From positions 1,364,001 to 1,428,000 of the forward strand of contig NC_037312.1 in assembly GCF_000143535.2 (NCBI RefSeq): DNA of 64,000 bases. Direction: 5' to 3'. This DNA comes from Botrytis cinerea B05.10 (Eukaryota; Ascomycota; Leotiomycetes; Helotiales; Sclerotiniaceae). Below are positions 47,170-59,191 of this stretch, piece after piece (the stretch's first letter is position 1; every line of letters begins with the position of its first letter). The notes below the pieces were generated by a model that was given only the letters and a program-made list of their open reading frames with translations, was not told the DNA's origin and ran no database searches. A program made the position numbers and the translations under genes.

Positions 47170-48600
47170 TCACACCCTAAACTTCCTTCTATATTCTTCC
47201 TTTACCCCCGCAAAATCCTGCGCAAGACGAGGGTCCATGACCAGCAGCTCGCGCGATTGCGATTTCAGCCCCACTCCCACAAGCAAATGATCCGTATGCC
47301 ATATCAGTTCAAAGAAAATGCAATCGCCTTCTGACCATCCGCGATGGATATCGGCGGCACGAAAAAGCATTTGCGTATGCTACACGTTGTTGCATTTCTG
47401 CTAGTGCAGGCAGCGCTAGATGTCCTGACAGATAGGCCATGCCCCAGCTTCCAGATGGCCTGCGCTTCTGCGGCTCGAAATGAGTTTGATATGTCGATGT
47501 TGCCAAGGTAGACGATGGATCTTGCATGATTGAGATCAAGAGGAGCTCTGCCGTGGCATAATTTGGCGGGTGTGATTGGAGTAGAGAGTCGTTTTTGGTG
47601 TGGAGGGGGTGAGCGAGTTGTGGGAAACGGGAGAGAACGAGATGGTCAGCATGGGAGAGAACATCTCCTCATGGCAGAATTTTTTTGAATATGGGGATGA
47701 ATATTCAGAAACAAAATACGGAAACCCGAGCGTTTTGATTAGTGAGGGGGAGAAAATGGGTAGCTGAATCTCCGGCCTGTATCGCATAGAAGCGTGTCAG
47801 CCAGTATAGAGGCCCTGTCACCAAGAAATATGCTTTGGGGCGTGAGGGATTCAATATCCTGGCGGTGGATTTGAACATTTTGGGCAATTGTATCCCAGAA
47901 ATCATCACACTATTCCAGGCTTAAAGGGCCAGTAAACCAGAAAGCATTACATATAAGCATAAGAAAAAGATGTTACAGTAAGCAAGATGGGGTGCTCACG
48001 AAGTAGTGAAGTTGAGTGGTCTAAAGCTAGATATCCTTTTTTGGTTGATAAGCAGCCAGAGCATAGCAATGCCCATCGTTGGCCTCAGCCTTCTTTGCCA
48101 TATAGTCGACTCCGTACTGCAATTCGTGGAAAAGCCTTGATAACCAAGCCAGGATCCCACGCGGCATGAATGAAGAGGGGTCAAAGCAAGCCCTACATCT
48201 AGTTGCCGAACGTTCTACTGAATCCTGACATTTAGAATCCTTTGCAGGCGCTGGAAAGAATAACGCTGGCCTCTCCACGTTCCCGTACGATCCAATGAAC
48301 TTCATTTCCCTTCTTAACACATTCATACATACCCATACCATATCTAGCGCCAACTTCCCGCCGCCCAACACAGCAACCCGTTTGGAACTTGGGAGCACAT
48401 TTAGCGAGGCTTCACTACTTCTCTTGTGATGGCCAACATACCTTTGGAATTGCTCTTGATTACGCAGTAGTGGCATGTTAGGAACAGACATATGACCCAC
48501 CGCTACCATGAGCTTAAAAGTCTGAAAGCTTCTCCCACTCCCCCTTCCATATAGATCATCCACGTATTGCCTTTTTGTTCTTTCTCAGCCTATACCACTT
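47170..48600 (-). pseudogene. Frameshifted flavin-dependent monooxygenase relic
   Basis: On the minus strand, segments of one fungal FMO-like protein follow each other in the right order but in different frames. From about 48563: LMVAVGHMSVPNMPLLRNQE, then the second dinucleotide-binding motif RVAVLGGGKLALDMVW, then FFPAPAKDSK, SSFMPRG and YGVDYMAKKAEAN up to 48027. Next come DDFWDTIAQNVQIHRQDIES and IKTLGFPYF, then SIVYLGNIDISNSFRAAEAQ overlapping AYLSGHLALPALAEMQQRVA, and finally GWSEGDCIFFELIWHTDHLL to 47170. At least three frame changes are needed and stops occur between segments. The N-terminal third with the FAD-binding GxGxxG motif was not found upstream. Such enzymes usually act in detoxification or secondary metabolism; this copy cannot make a full enzyme. 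Confidence 0.75.
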
Positions 48601-49192
48601 GAAGCTTGAACAAAAGACAACTTCTTAATGACGTTCCATCATAAATGCGACTGTCCACGCAATCTTCTAGACACGATGTGAAAAACGATGCATGTCACTG
48701 CTCACCTATTCTCAGTAATAGAATCATCTGGTCATCCACCACATTGGGATATCTTTAAGCCTTGAAAATTTCAATTTAATTAACCCCTAGAAAACACCTT
48801 ATTGAACTCGGCTGAGCGTAAGCTCTTCAATAAGTCGAAGAGAACCCCATACAACGAACGAGTCAATACTCTGTCCGTTCCTAAACCACAATCTTTTGCC
48901 GATCATAATATTATTCGCTCGGAAAATCCAATTTACCTTTCAAAATTGATTAGTATAACTACTATTATACTCATTTATAGATTACTTACAGCATTATGCT
49001 ATTGAATATCATATTAATTAGCTGAATTGATATCAAAGTATCTGTTTTTAAAAATAGATTACTCACATCCTATTTCATCATTCAATATTAGATCAGTCAA
49101 GTGAGCTAATAAAAAACGCAGAGTATATTTTAACCACTTCACATCATCGAGGAAAAGCATTCATTATATTCAATAAACACACAATCCCATGC
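48601..49192. other. Intergenic, very AT-rich
   Basis: About 590 bp of AT-rich DNA, including near-pure A/T stretches around 48900-49080, between the monooxygenase relic and the 3' end of MMM1. Any lost N-terminal part of the relic would have been here, but no trace is readable. Confidence 0.5.
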
Positions 49193-50537
49193 CTACGTCA
49201 TACTCAACCCCGGCATACTCCCCGGCATAGCATATTCATCTCTCCCCTTACTTTTCCGTCTGAACCTCAAACCATCCTCACTCCCCTCATCTGGCACATC
49301 CAGACTAACCCCCAGCTTACTTCTGCCCACTCTAATTCCCGTTTCCGCCTCGACTTCTTTCCGAGCCTCCTCCCTCAAATCCCTCTCCACATCTCTACTC
49401 CTCGCCCTCCCAATACCCCCCGCATCAGACCCCGTGTCCAAATCCTCTCCACCCCTCGTATTCTTCTTCCTCGGCCACAGACTCGGAAGTTCAATTTGTT
49501 GGAAACGCGGCTCCACACAGCGTTCATCAAACCAAGTATGTAATCTCGCCTCAATCAACTGTGCGATTTTCGGCACATCCTGCAATCTCGATCGACTGCC
49601 CACCAAACTGCGTATCGAAAGATCCAATCTATAATCATCCAAGAAACAGAATGCAAGCGTAGTAGGACTGCCATTCAACGGACTCCCCGGCACGAACGAG
49701 ATAGACAAAGTCCCACTAAACCTCACGACCGAAACCGCCAACGCCACCGGCAACACCGCAACCAACGGTTTCGGATAATTCAGCAGCAACTTCGTTTCCA
49801 CCGCCAACGTGATAAAATCACTTAAATCGACATCCATCCTAGCCTGCAACCTCCCATGTTCTCTCCCCGCAGCACCTCCCTCCCTCCCCAACGTCATCCC
49901 ATCCTCATCCACGGGAATAACCCTACAATTACTGAAAATCGGGAAATCCTCTCCCAGACTCAATTCCGTGACTTTAATCTCGTCCAGAAAATCAGGTCGA
50001 TTCCCCCCATTCAACACCTTGGTCAGACTCGTAAGAATCGCATCATCGTGCTGAGCATCCGCGCGAAATTGTGCAATCGTCTGGGCGATCAATACGTTGA
50101 ACCAATCTAGACTTTCCGGTTGATGACTATCCACATTATAGTATGTTTTACTCAGTATAGCATTGGTAGTCAACGGCGCCGGATTTCTCAGAACGCTAGA
50201 GCGTTTACGATTGAGAGGTTGTGAAGCACGGCGAGGTGTTGAGCTACGGAGAGTAAGGAGAGATCTCTTGTGCGCGAGGGTTCGGGAACGACGCTCCGTG
50301 GCCCGCAGAGCAGCGGTTACATCTGGAGAGGGAGGATCACCAAAGATGAAGAATTTGATGAACGCTCCGATGAGAATGACGATTGAGAGTTGGCCTAGTA
50401 GTAGTCCTTGGGTAAATGACAGTCTGCGAATGTATATCAGCGTAAGTCCATTCCGATTGACGTCCTCAAAAAAGTAACCAGGGAAGAGGAACGAACGAGG
50501 ATTCAGCCTTGTCTGGAATGGGGGCCGGGATTGTCAT
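49193..50537 (-). CDS. MMM1: Maintenance of mitochondrial morphology protein 1 (ERMES subunit)
   Basis: ER-anchored subunit of the ERMES tether that moves phospholipids between ER and mitochondria. A 13-codon first exon (50537-50497) is joined in phase 2 to the main exon (50423-49193), giving 423 residues. The junction rebuilds [20 protein letters not shown], the typical luminal start. A single membrane anchor follows ([20 protein letters not shown], about residues 20-42). The SMP lipid-transfer domain (about 120-335) contains [47 protein letters not shown] and [20 protein letters not shown]. The intron donor is the unusual GTTCGT. The tail is Arg/Glu/Ser-rich. Confidence 0.93.
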
Positions 50538-51422
50538 TTTAGTTATGCAATTGAAGTGCGAACTTCATGCGAACTTGATGTGAAATAGAATACAAAATGA
50601 AGAAAGATCATGAATCCACAATGATCAACATGTTCTAAATAGAAACTTTGCTATGTACTTGTACTCCTGTGGCATATGAGATAGCTAGCTTAAAATATTG
50701 CCATAGCTCAAATGCGGGATGTGTTTGCATCTGATTTTCTCCATTTCGGAAGCGACGTCATTCAGCCCTATCAATCGATACATACTACAAACAAAAGTCC
50801 AAACGAAAGTCATGAGAGATCTTGAACAATTGACACTCAATATCAGCTTAGAATGTCTTGTTAATTTGTCTGTCTGTGGGCAAACAATTGATTGTACGCT
50901 ATCATGTTAGATTTCGTCAATTCTGTCATTAGTTGTTCAAGAATGCCTTTAGGAATTAACATGACACACAACCCAGAAAAGCCATATCACTGTCACACAC
51001 ACAACTAAAGTATATTAACATACTTTTGGGATTCCTAAAACACTACGAATTCTATTATCCATTGCTCATGAACGCATCATGTCCCATACATACGCCATGA
51101 CTCAGAAAATCTCAGACCCTAGAAGTTATGCATGAGGTTGAAAGGTGTGTAAAAGAAGACCTGCTTGTCAAGAATCTCGGGAAATTCTTTCCATCTAACG
51201 TACGTCCAACAATAAAAAGTGTATAATACAAATATATATCTCCAAACCCTGCTCCAATTTTCCTCGATTCGGATGTGAAGACTGGCCACAGAGAGCCGTC
51301 TTGCCGAGGCCGTCAGTCATTCTCTAGATCGTGCTTCATATTTTAGATTAAAAGCACTCAAAATGAGGTACTATTGATGGGTCAAGTCATGAACCCATTT
51401 GATTAAGAGTGCCGGCACTTAT
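50538..51422. other. Intergenic, MMM1 promoter and transporter 3' end
   Basis: About 880 bp between two minus-strand genes. No gene-like ORF; expected to hold the MMM1 promoter on the left and the 3' UTR of the GDP-mannose transporter gene on the right. Confidence 0.5.
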
Positions 51423-52754
51423 TTATGCCTTTGCAGCATCGCGATTGCTCTGGGAACTGGCGCTCATAACTGGTTGTGTTGTGGGAAGGATATTTCCCTT
51501 CGATTGGTTTTGTCTAACCTTTGCCCATGCATACACGATGCCACTGACGAAACCGATGAAGATGGCAGATACACTTCCGAATGTGACAGGGGCTGCGAAG
51601 AAAACGAGACCACTGACAGCGATTGGCAACTTGTTGAGAGCACCAACCATCGAGTAGGTTGTGGAGGAAGTGACACGGATACACCAAGCAGAGCAGTATG
51701 AAATGAAGATAGTAGCAAGACCAGAGTAGATCATGCCGAGAATGAGGTTGTTTCGGGTCTCAAGTGGGAAGTTCTTGGTGAGGTTCTCGGATGACCAGTT
51801 TTCGAAAATGAAGGAGCAAACGAAGAGGACAGGAATGGTGAGAAGGTTGTTGTAGAACATAGCTAGAACAAAATTAGCATTGAAAAAGAAGCTGCACACG
51901 CATGGAAAAACTTACTGTCCCAATCCTTGAAGTTCATCTTCTTGATAACCTTACGCATAGATAGAACGTATGCTGCAGTGCAGAAAACGTTCATGCCCAT
52001 CCACGCATATCCAGCATTCAATGTAGAGAGAGCAGCAGCAGCCTCTGCGGATTGTGCAGCACCACCTCCATACAAAGCGTGTTGGATATCAGCCCACGCA
52101 GCAACGACAGAACTGAGGACCATAAGACCGAACGAGAAGAGAGCAGAAGGAGTGACGCTTCCTCCAAACCACAAAACCTCACCATATGCGATCACAATGA
52201 TTGTCAAGTTCTTGAAGATGGTATACACAGGAACGGAGAGGAATTGAAGGGCTTTGGTACTGGTGTAGATCATGCCGACGAGAAGAAGTGAGATGGGAAA
52301 CCCTAATCTATGTCAGCCGCCAAATTCGCTCCGACAGGACTACAGATACTTACATGTCTTCGCCTTCTTGGTGTCGAATGGAGCAAGATTTGTGATCAAT
52401 CCCGCTTGCTTGCAGATGATAATCGCAATGATACATACAACAGACTGCTGGCGTTAGTCAAGACCCAGCACAACAATGGCATTCAACGCATACCTGAATA
52501 GCGAGATAGAAGAAGTTCAAATTCCAGTTTGAACCCGAGACACAGTACTTGTTGGTCACGGTCATAGAAATCGATGCCAAACAGTAGGCAAGAATAGATA
52601 TCCCTGGACTATTCGTAACATTGGAGAGGTCGAAGGCAGAATTTCCTCTTTTGGCTGCTGCCCCTGGCTTGGCTAGAAAAGGATCGCGTTGAGATGGGGA
52701 CGAACGCCCATTGAAATTGCGCATCTCGAGATCTTCGTTCTTCTTGTCATCCAT
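51423..52754 (-). CDS. GDP-mannose transporter (VRG4/GMT1 family)
   Basis: Golgi antiporter that brings GDP-mannose into the lumen in exchange for GMP, feeding protein and sphingolipid mannosylation. Four exons (52754-52494, 52444-52354, 52302-51916, 51862-51423) join in phases 0, 1 and 1 to 392 residues. About ten hydrophobic helices are seen after a polar cytosolic start. Family signatures are [12 protein letters not shown] and [14 protein letters not shown], the [13 protein letters not shown] helix, and the nucleotide-sugar binding motif GALNK at about 320-324. The acceptor of intron 1 is a CAGCAG tandem; the second CAG gives the usual AIQSVVCII, the first would insert one Gln. The C-terminal tail is Ser/Gln-rich. 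Confidence 0.93.
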
Positions 52755-53535
52755 GATTGCGATTGTTCTCGGTCAAAGAAATGCAATTTCTTATCGTGCT
52801 CCTGATGGTAGAGATGCGCAAACAGAGAGGCACGAAATTGGGGATTCGTAATCGGTCGGAGCTTCGTGGGTAGATGCCCGTTGGAGAATGTCTCGGTGTC
52901 GAAAAGAGACTAACGATTAAAGGGGATTCTTGCAAACTGACTCCAAATGTGCTCTCTCAGGTGTGAGTACGGAAGACCTAAGAAGATGAAAGGAAAGAAA
53001 GAAAGTGTTGAATATGGAGTTTTGAAAATTATGGTAGAGAGGACAGCCAGACCGAATCTTTAATCGTTTTAGTACAGGGGGCTAATAAGATTGGTGTAAG
53101 AAATTCTGTGTGGGGGATAAAAATAGTTAAACAGCAACACGAATCAACTCGCCAGCCAGTTTTGACAAGAATCCACCCTTTTGTACGTGATCTGCCAAAA
53201 AGGGGACCAACCAGGTGAAAATTCTGGAGAAGAGGCTCAATCCATTTTCGTACACACGCACGAGATTTCTCTCTCAGAAATTCAGAGGGAAGTCGAAGCC
53301 AGGGGTAAAAGCAAGGACCTTTCGATTCTTTTGGTCACTTAAACGAGACTTTACCTACGTGTACCCGTGGATTTGGCATCAGGGAAACAGAACAATTCCT
53401 CGCAAGAAGTCACACTTCTGGACAAAAGCTATTTCATTGCATACAAGCGTTTGCAACCAGTGTGTCCCAATCTGACGACAGTCCAAGTCCAGCACAACAT
53501 TTTATCTGGCTTCTTGAATCAGTCTCTCGATCATC
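52755..53535. promoter_or_regulatory. Divergent promoter region, GDP-mannose transporter / PLP1
   Basis: 780 bp between two oppositely directed start codons. It must contain both promoters and leaders. No specific site called. Confidence 0.45.
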
Positions 53536-54532
53536 ATGTCAAATACACTTGACCCTCTCGTCGCAAAGGTGCTTGACCACGCCGATTCCGACGATGAAGA
53601 TGCTGTGAGTGATTAGTTTCATTTTGTTTGTTCTACGTGTCATAGGGGGAGTTGTCATTTGGCTCTCAAAGTTAAGCCGGTGATTCAATACATGTTTTTA
53701 GTGTCTAGAGGACAAGGCTCTCTTTTACTTAATCTCATGCTGCAATATCGAGATATCCATCTACGTAGTAGTCATGCCCTCGAACAAATAATCCCACATG
53801 CCCTCACCTCCTCAAATACACATCCGCCCATCCATCGCTCTCCTCCCCCCAAAACTCTCCCCCTCACTCTTCTAACACCCTCTCCAGCTCATCGCCTCCC
53901 TCGAAGAAGACCCCGCCGTCGACGCCTTCCGCGAACAACGCCTCCAGCAACTGCACAGCGAATTCACGCGCGCCAAATCCCAAAAAACCCAAGGTTTCGG
54001 CTCCTTCACCGAAATCAAAGAAGAAAAAGCGCTCATGGACCTCACCGCCTCGGTCAAATACGCCGTCGTCCATTTTTCCAAAGATGATTTCGCCCGTTGT
54101 GGTGTCATGGATACTCATCTTTCCGTACGTTTCTTTTCCCTCTTCTCTCTTCCCTCTTCTCTCTCCCATTTCCCACAAATTCCATCACGAGAACTAAACA
54201 TAAAAAATTCCAAAAAATAGACACTAGCACCCAAACATACCGACACCCGATTCCTCAAGATCGATGTCGAAAACGCCCCGTTCCTCGTCACAAAATTAAA
54301 CGTGAAAATCCTACCTTGTGTTCTAGTATTCATAGACGGTCGATCCGTCGATCGAATCGTCGGATTCGAGGGCTTGGGATACACGCCCGATACCTTCACC
54401 ACGAAGGATTTGGAAGCAAGACTCTTAGCCTCAGGCGTTATAAAACGTCAGACCACAGCCGGAACGCTGTATCTCGATAAGAAAGCCAAGAAGCAGGAAG
54501 AGGAAGAAGATGATGATGACTGGGATGATTGA
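53536..54532 (+). CDS. Phosducin-like thioredoxin-fold protein, PLP1/TXNDC9-type
   Basis: Cytosolic chaperone cofactor; the yeast and animal relatives assist CCT in folding tubulin and actin. Three exons (53536-53604, 53888-54124, 54221-54532) with phase-0 junctions give 205 residues. The N-terminal helix region includes ASLEEDPAVDAFREQRLQQL and the conserved YGSF-like GFGSFTEIKEEKAL. The thioredoxin fold follows (VVHFSKDDFARCGVMDTHLS, LAPKHTDTRFLKIDVENAPF, KLNVKILPCVLVFIDG, DRIVGFEGLG) and lacks the redox CxxC, as is normal for this class. It ends in an acidic EEEEDDDDWDD tail. Intron 1 is long for this window (283 bp). It is convergent with RCE1. Confidence 0.9.
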
Positions 54533-54945
54533 GCACGAGGACTAGCAGTGAAAATGTCATTTGAGCAAGTGAAAGCGAGTACATATTTCTCTCAATCGAA
54601 GCTAGATATTATGAAAGGATGTTCCCTCCTCATACTACATCGCATCTCCGAAGCCCCACGACGATAGATCTTCGTTGGATCATAAGAATGATCATATGAA
54701 CCAGAGAAAATCATGAGGGATCTGAAAGAAAAGCTCGGGGGATAATTTCGCTTGATATACAATGTTCATGCTGGGAGAAACATTCGTCTGGCTTATACCT
54801 AGAAAGTTTCAATGCGAATTTCAGGGAATACCGGATGCGAATTTTATTTCCCCCGCTCCTATCTCCATAAGCATTGAATTTTGCATGAATGCGTTTAATC
54901 AACGAAGCAATCGTATATCATTAAAGTAGGTAGCTCAGAGCTATA
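54533..54945. other. Intergenic, convergent 3' ends
   Basis: About 410 bp between the PLP1-type gene and RCE1, which face each other. No gene seen. Confidence 0.5.
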
Positions 54946-56167
54946 TTAAAACTTGACCAGACCAAATTCGCTTTCAGACAATACCCATAAATACTTCCAC
55001 CAGAAGTACGCACCCACTACGAGGAGAGAATAATATGTGATGGTCCAGAGAATATTCAACTCCCCATTATTCTCCGTGACATCTTCACTCTTCTTGCTGG
55101 CTCCCACATCCGGACCAATAATAGTTTCTCCATCCACCGAACTACTAATCTTCCCCCAAAAACGTGGGAAACCCATCCAATTACAAAAAGCATGCACACA
55201 TATCACCGCCAGCAAGCTTCCCGTTCGAAGATACAGAAATGTAGCGTAGCCTCCAAATAATGTTGTGTAGGAGAATTGTAGTAGGGAGCGGAGAACAGCT
55301 CCAACCATGGGGCCATGCGGGTGTGTAATTCTATATTCGTAAAAGTGATGCACATGGGCTAATCCGAAGACGACGGGGGTAAGGAATATGATTGTTGTAT
55401 TGGAGGTCTTGGAGAGGAGGAGGAGGGGTACGGAGGCAGATCTGAAGAGAACTTCTTCTGTTACGGGACCCTTGATAGCTATTAGTTATATGCCACCACA
55501 AGAGAACATCTAGTTAAGTTTAACTCACAGCAACAATATTCCTATAAGGAATCCAACCCTTCAAAGCACCCAATCCTCTTAATCGCACCCAATCGCGCCA
55601 TTGTCCCTGCGCAATGCCTTCTTCAAACAAGGGTCCCGCGAAAAGTATGGCCGTCAAACCTACACATTTGACCGTCTCGATAAATCCAATGGGAAAATAG
55701 CCCATCAAATGAAGGGACTTCACTGCATCTCCATTCTTCACCGAGGACAAAATTCCAAATGTGCCAATACATACAACGATACAGGAGAGCGTGACCGAGC
55801 GAATTCGTCCGCGGATAACGGTCGGTGCATCGCGCGAGAGCTGGGGGGAAGGACGGGTCGTCGAAGAGAGATAGAAGGGGATCACGTAGATGAGGGTATA
55901 GAGTACCTGTAATTGTGAGTGTTTGAACTAGAAGCTTGGGAAACTAAATAGGGAGGGGGAAGTAATACCAACAGAGAAACGGCCGTGGTGGTACTAAATG
56001 GAGGAACTTCTTTCTCTGGAAATGGAGATGTGGTTAGCTGGGTTGTCCATGATCGATAATCTGCGTGCATGATTTTGGCAGATGGATGCGAAGGAGTGCA
56101 AGAAATACCAACCCTTTTCGCCAGTATAGAGTGCCTTCAAACGACTATATATCCCAGTGGGTGCCAT
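54946..56167 (-). CDS. RCE1: CAAX prenyl protease 2 (RCE1)
   Basis: ER membrane endoprotease that removes the last three residues from prenylated CAAX proteins such as Ras and Rho. Four exons (56167-56113, 56015-55969, 55906-55529, 55470-54946) give 334 residues with consistent phases (1, 0, 0). The CPBP-family active site is complete: GPVTEEVLFRS with Glu165/Glu166 and Arg170, FGLAHVHHFYEYR with His199, and VHAFCNWMGFPRFWG with His253 and Asn257. About eight membrane segments are visible. The first exon is the least certain part: its donor GTTGGT is weak, but the start MAPTGIYSRLKALYTGEK and the CTAAC branch site fit. The catalytic motif begins exactly at an exon boundary (VA-GPVTEE). Confidence 0.9.
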
Positions 56168-58585
56168 GGATGCGGCGAGTACTCGAATCGTGCAGGTGTA
56201 TCTGTCCCGGTATATAAATTAAAGCACCCAGAATATCTTCATCCGATCTTCTGGATCCGCCGTCGATCAGTAGAGGCAAGGATTGTGTACAGACGTCAAT
56301 CTAGAGAGATGAGAGGCGTGTGAGTTCTGCGAAGAGAAGTCTGTGGGTTGAGGGCAATTTCGAAAGCCTTGTGATGGAAATATGTGATGATGATGCGATG
56401 AAATGTTGGATTGTGGAGTAGAATCGGTGGATGGACAGACAGGGGCAGCGAGCATAACTTTGAGCTGGATTTTTATTCTTCAGATGGGATAACTACATGA
56501 TTTTGTGTCAAATGGATGAAATGTAAAGTCAAGCGTTAACAAGGGACTCTTACTTTCACATTGTTCCATTTTAGTCCGATCTTACCATTGTTCTATTTAT
56601 TCACCAAAGTCTATTTCATACCATCTCTTATGAATTTGAAATATTGTTTTTACTACGGCGGAATTTAATCTTTCACTGATCGCATGGGAAATTTCGTGTT
56701 TCATGCTTCGTCCACCGCGATCATTATCATCATTATCACGGCGGACAGCACAGGACCTTTCGCAATCTATCGTCAATTAATCGCACGATGCAGCTCTTAC
56801 ATGGCAATTACGCAAATTTATGGCGACGGCACAGGCGTACCGGAGCTTTGCTCTAGATCCTGCGAGGTATAGCAGAGGAGCATAATGACTGGGCCGTGTG
56901 GCGTGGACAAATTACGAGTTGCAAGGGACAGGCAAGCATCGGAGGGTCAGTCTGCGAGGGAACGAAAAGCGTACCGGCGATCTACAGAACCAGGAGAACA
57001 AGGAGGATCAAGGACAAGTGCTGTAAAACACCGGACTCAGATGCTAGGAGTATTCTCCGTGGAGAGAGCGTTTGTATGATTATCAAAATTACATTGCACC
57101 GCCGTTGCAGCGTGTCGGAATGCCATGGTGTTGGATGGCTTTTATGTCGGCATTTAGAGTTTGGGCGATTCGATCAGCCCATCAACCTAACTGTCAATCA
57201 GTCCATCCATCAATTATGCAATTGCACCAGACACCCAGTTGACAGACGTGAGCTTGATGGATGACAGAACTTTACCTCCCTCCTACCACGCAAAAAGCTA
57301 AGAGGAAACCTTATGCGCACCCTCTATTTACTCGCCAGCGTTTTTCGTTGTCTAGACGGCCAAGCGAGACTCAGTCCAAGCTTCATCAATGCTTGCTTGC
57401 TTGGAAACGGAAATGATTCAAATGAGATGGTGAGCTTCCGGATCCACTACCGAGAATCATCGATGCTCCAACCCTGGTCAGAGATGGAGAAGATGTTTTC
57501 CTGGAGGTTGGATCTGCTGCTTTGTTTCTTCCATGACACACCCGTTTTGCATGACGATGGGTAGCGCGAGCGTAATGGGAAGCATGAAGAGGTTCAGATG
57601 AACGAATAAACTCTGGAACTATTGGAAGAAATGCATGATGAGTGAAAGTTATCGATTACCCCTTTCTATAGCCACGCGCGCTTCCAATTGCAACCCAAGG
57701 CGCTTTCTCGATTGATCGTGTCTCATACACTGTACAGCAACTTCTTGCATCTTGTATCAGACCCGTCATACGTTTGGATACCTCTGTGTACATCGTAGCT
57801 GCCCCGTATCCGCACGTACTGTGTACGCCGTATGTCCTCTCGCCCTTCTCTCCCGCCAAAGGTAAAACGAAGTAGAAACCCGTTCCCCCTGTCGCGTGCA
57901 GATAATTCTGGTCAATCTCCCCATCCATTAGACGCGCCAGCAGCCACCTTACCCCGAACGGCATGGCTTATGCAAATTTCTGCAGTGGCATGCAGTCAAC
58001 GGTTCCTTTTGCATGGCATTAAATTAGCAGCCTTTCAAGCCTCCACGCCCGTCGAATCGTTGGCCTTCGATTTGGGGGCACCGACAGTAGTCTTTACATG
58101 TTCGCTGCACAGTGCATACCTCCTGCGTGCATGGAGATTTGCACTTGCGTCTAATGTCTAATTCAGGAAACATCTTGATCGGAGTATAGGACCAAGGGAT
58201 CCTCTTTGGACCATAGGATTTGTCTATGATTGACTGATTAGATGTGTGGAACGCTCTCATTCGGCGTCTTGGGCTTCACTCAGCTATTTGTGGCTGCCAC
58301 GCTGTCTATCTGTTCATCTTATTTTCCTCCTCTAATCCCACTACTTGGTGACTACTAGCAGCTAGAAGGACGGATAATACCTGGGAATCGCTTGTCGGAA
58401 GAGCTTCTCCAAGGACACAAGGGATAATTTTACGGATTGACGGTACGCTAAAATTCTAGACATGGGCCTTGGAATTGGAGACCTACCATATCTTTCCAAG
58501 GTTTAGACAAAATCCTTACATTATTCTCCGTAGTCAGCGGTGAAAAAGCTGGCTACCTAGGTATGGCTGTCGAATATGAAATTTT
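56168..58585. other. Intergenic, no gene seen
   Basis: About 2.4 kb between the RCE1 start and the leader of the serine-rich protein gene. ORFs up to about 120 codons occur on both strands without domains or splice continuity. It should hold both promoters. Confidence 0.5.
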
Positions 58586-59185
58586 ATGTACCGTCGCGAT
58601 GAGTTGTACATCTGGTATAGACCTTTGATATCCTCTCGTTTCCCCCTCTCGCTCTCGATCTCTTTCTCGACCCTTTTCCATCTATCTTTGTCTTTGCGTT
58701 TTGCTCCCGGATCAGCCAATTGGTCCCTCACACTCTTTTTATATATACTTAGCATTAATACCGAGACCGTTCTCGCCGTTGCCTTCTCACTCATTACTAC
58801 ACATACAGTGCGACGACGACACAATAAGGTTGATCCCATTATCTCTACTCTCTTCGAAACGATTCGCTGCGCAATACGACCAACGACGTACGATCGATCT
58901 AGATTAAACATTCATTCAGAGGGAAACAAACACAAACGATCCAAACACGGGACGAACTACCGACTCACTACTGTCGCAGACATAGCACGCACTCGTTACC
59001 ATACTAGCAAAACGCTGCCATTGCGACCAAGCATCAATTCCCAGGAGGGCCCGAAGAAGGAAACAAGAAGAATACGAAGCAAACCATTAACCCCAAACAA
59101 AAAAAGGAAGGCATTTACGAAGGCATTTGCGAACTTCTCTCGGCGCATGGAGGCACAATATGCGTCTGATTTGTTAGGAATTTAG
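58586..59185 (+). other. Long upstream ORF in the leader of the serine-rich protein gene
   Basis: A 199-codon ORF ends 6 bp before the ATG of the next gene. Its first part is encoded by a CT-rich, promoter/leader-like stretch (Ser/Leu/Phe-rich by composition) and the rest is Arg/Lys/Thr-rich. No domain is recognised. It is most likely a chance ORF in the 5' leader, possibly a translated upstream ORF, and not a separate protein gene. Confidence 0.3.
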
Positions 59186-59191
59186 TTCGGG

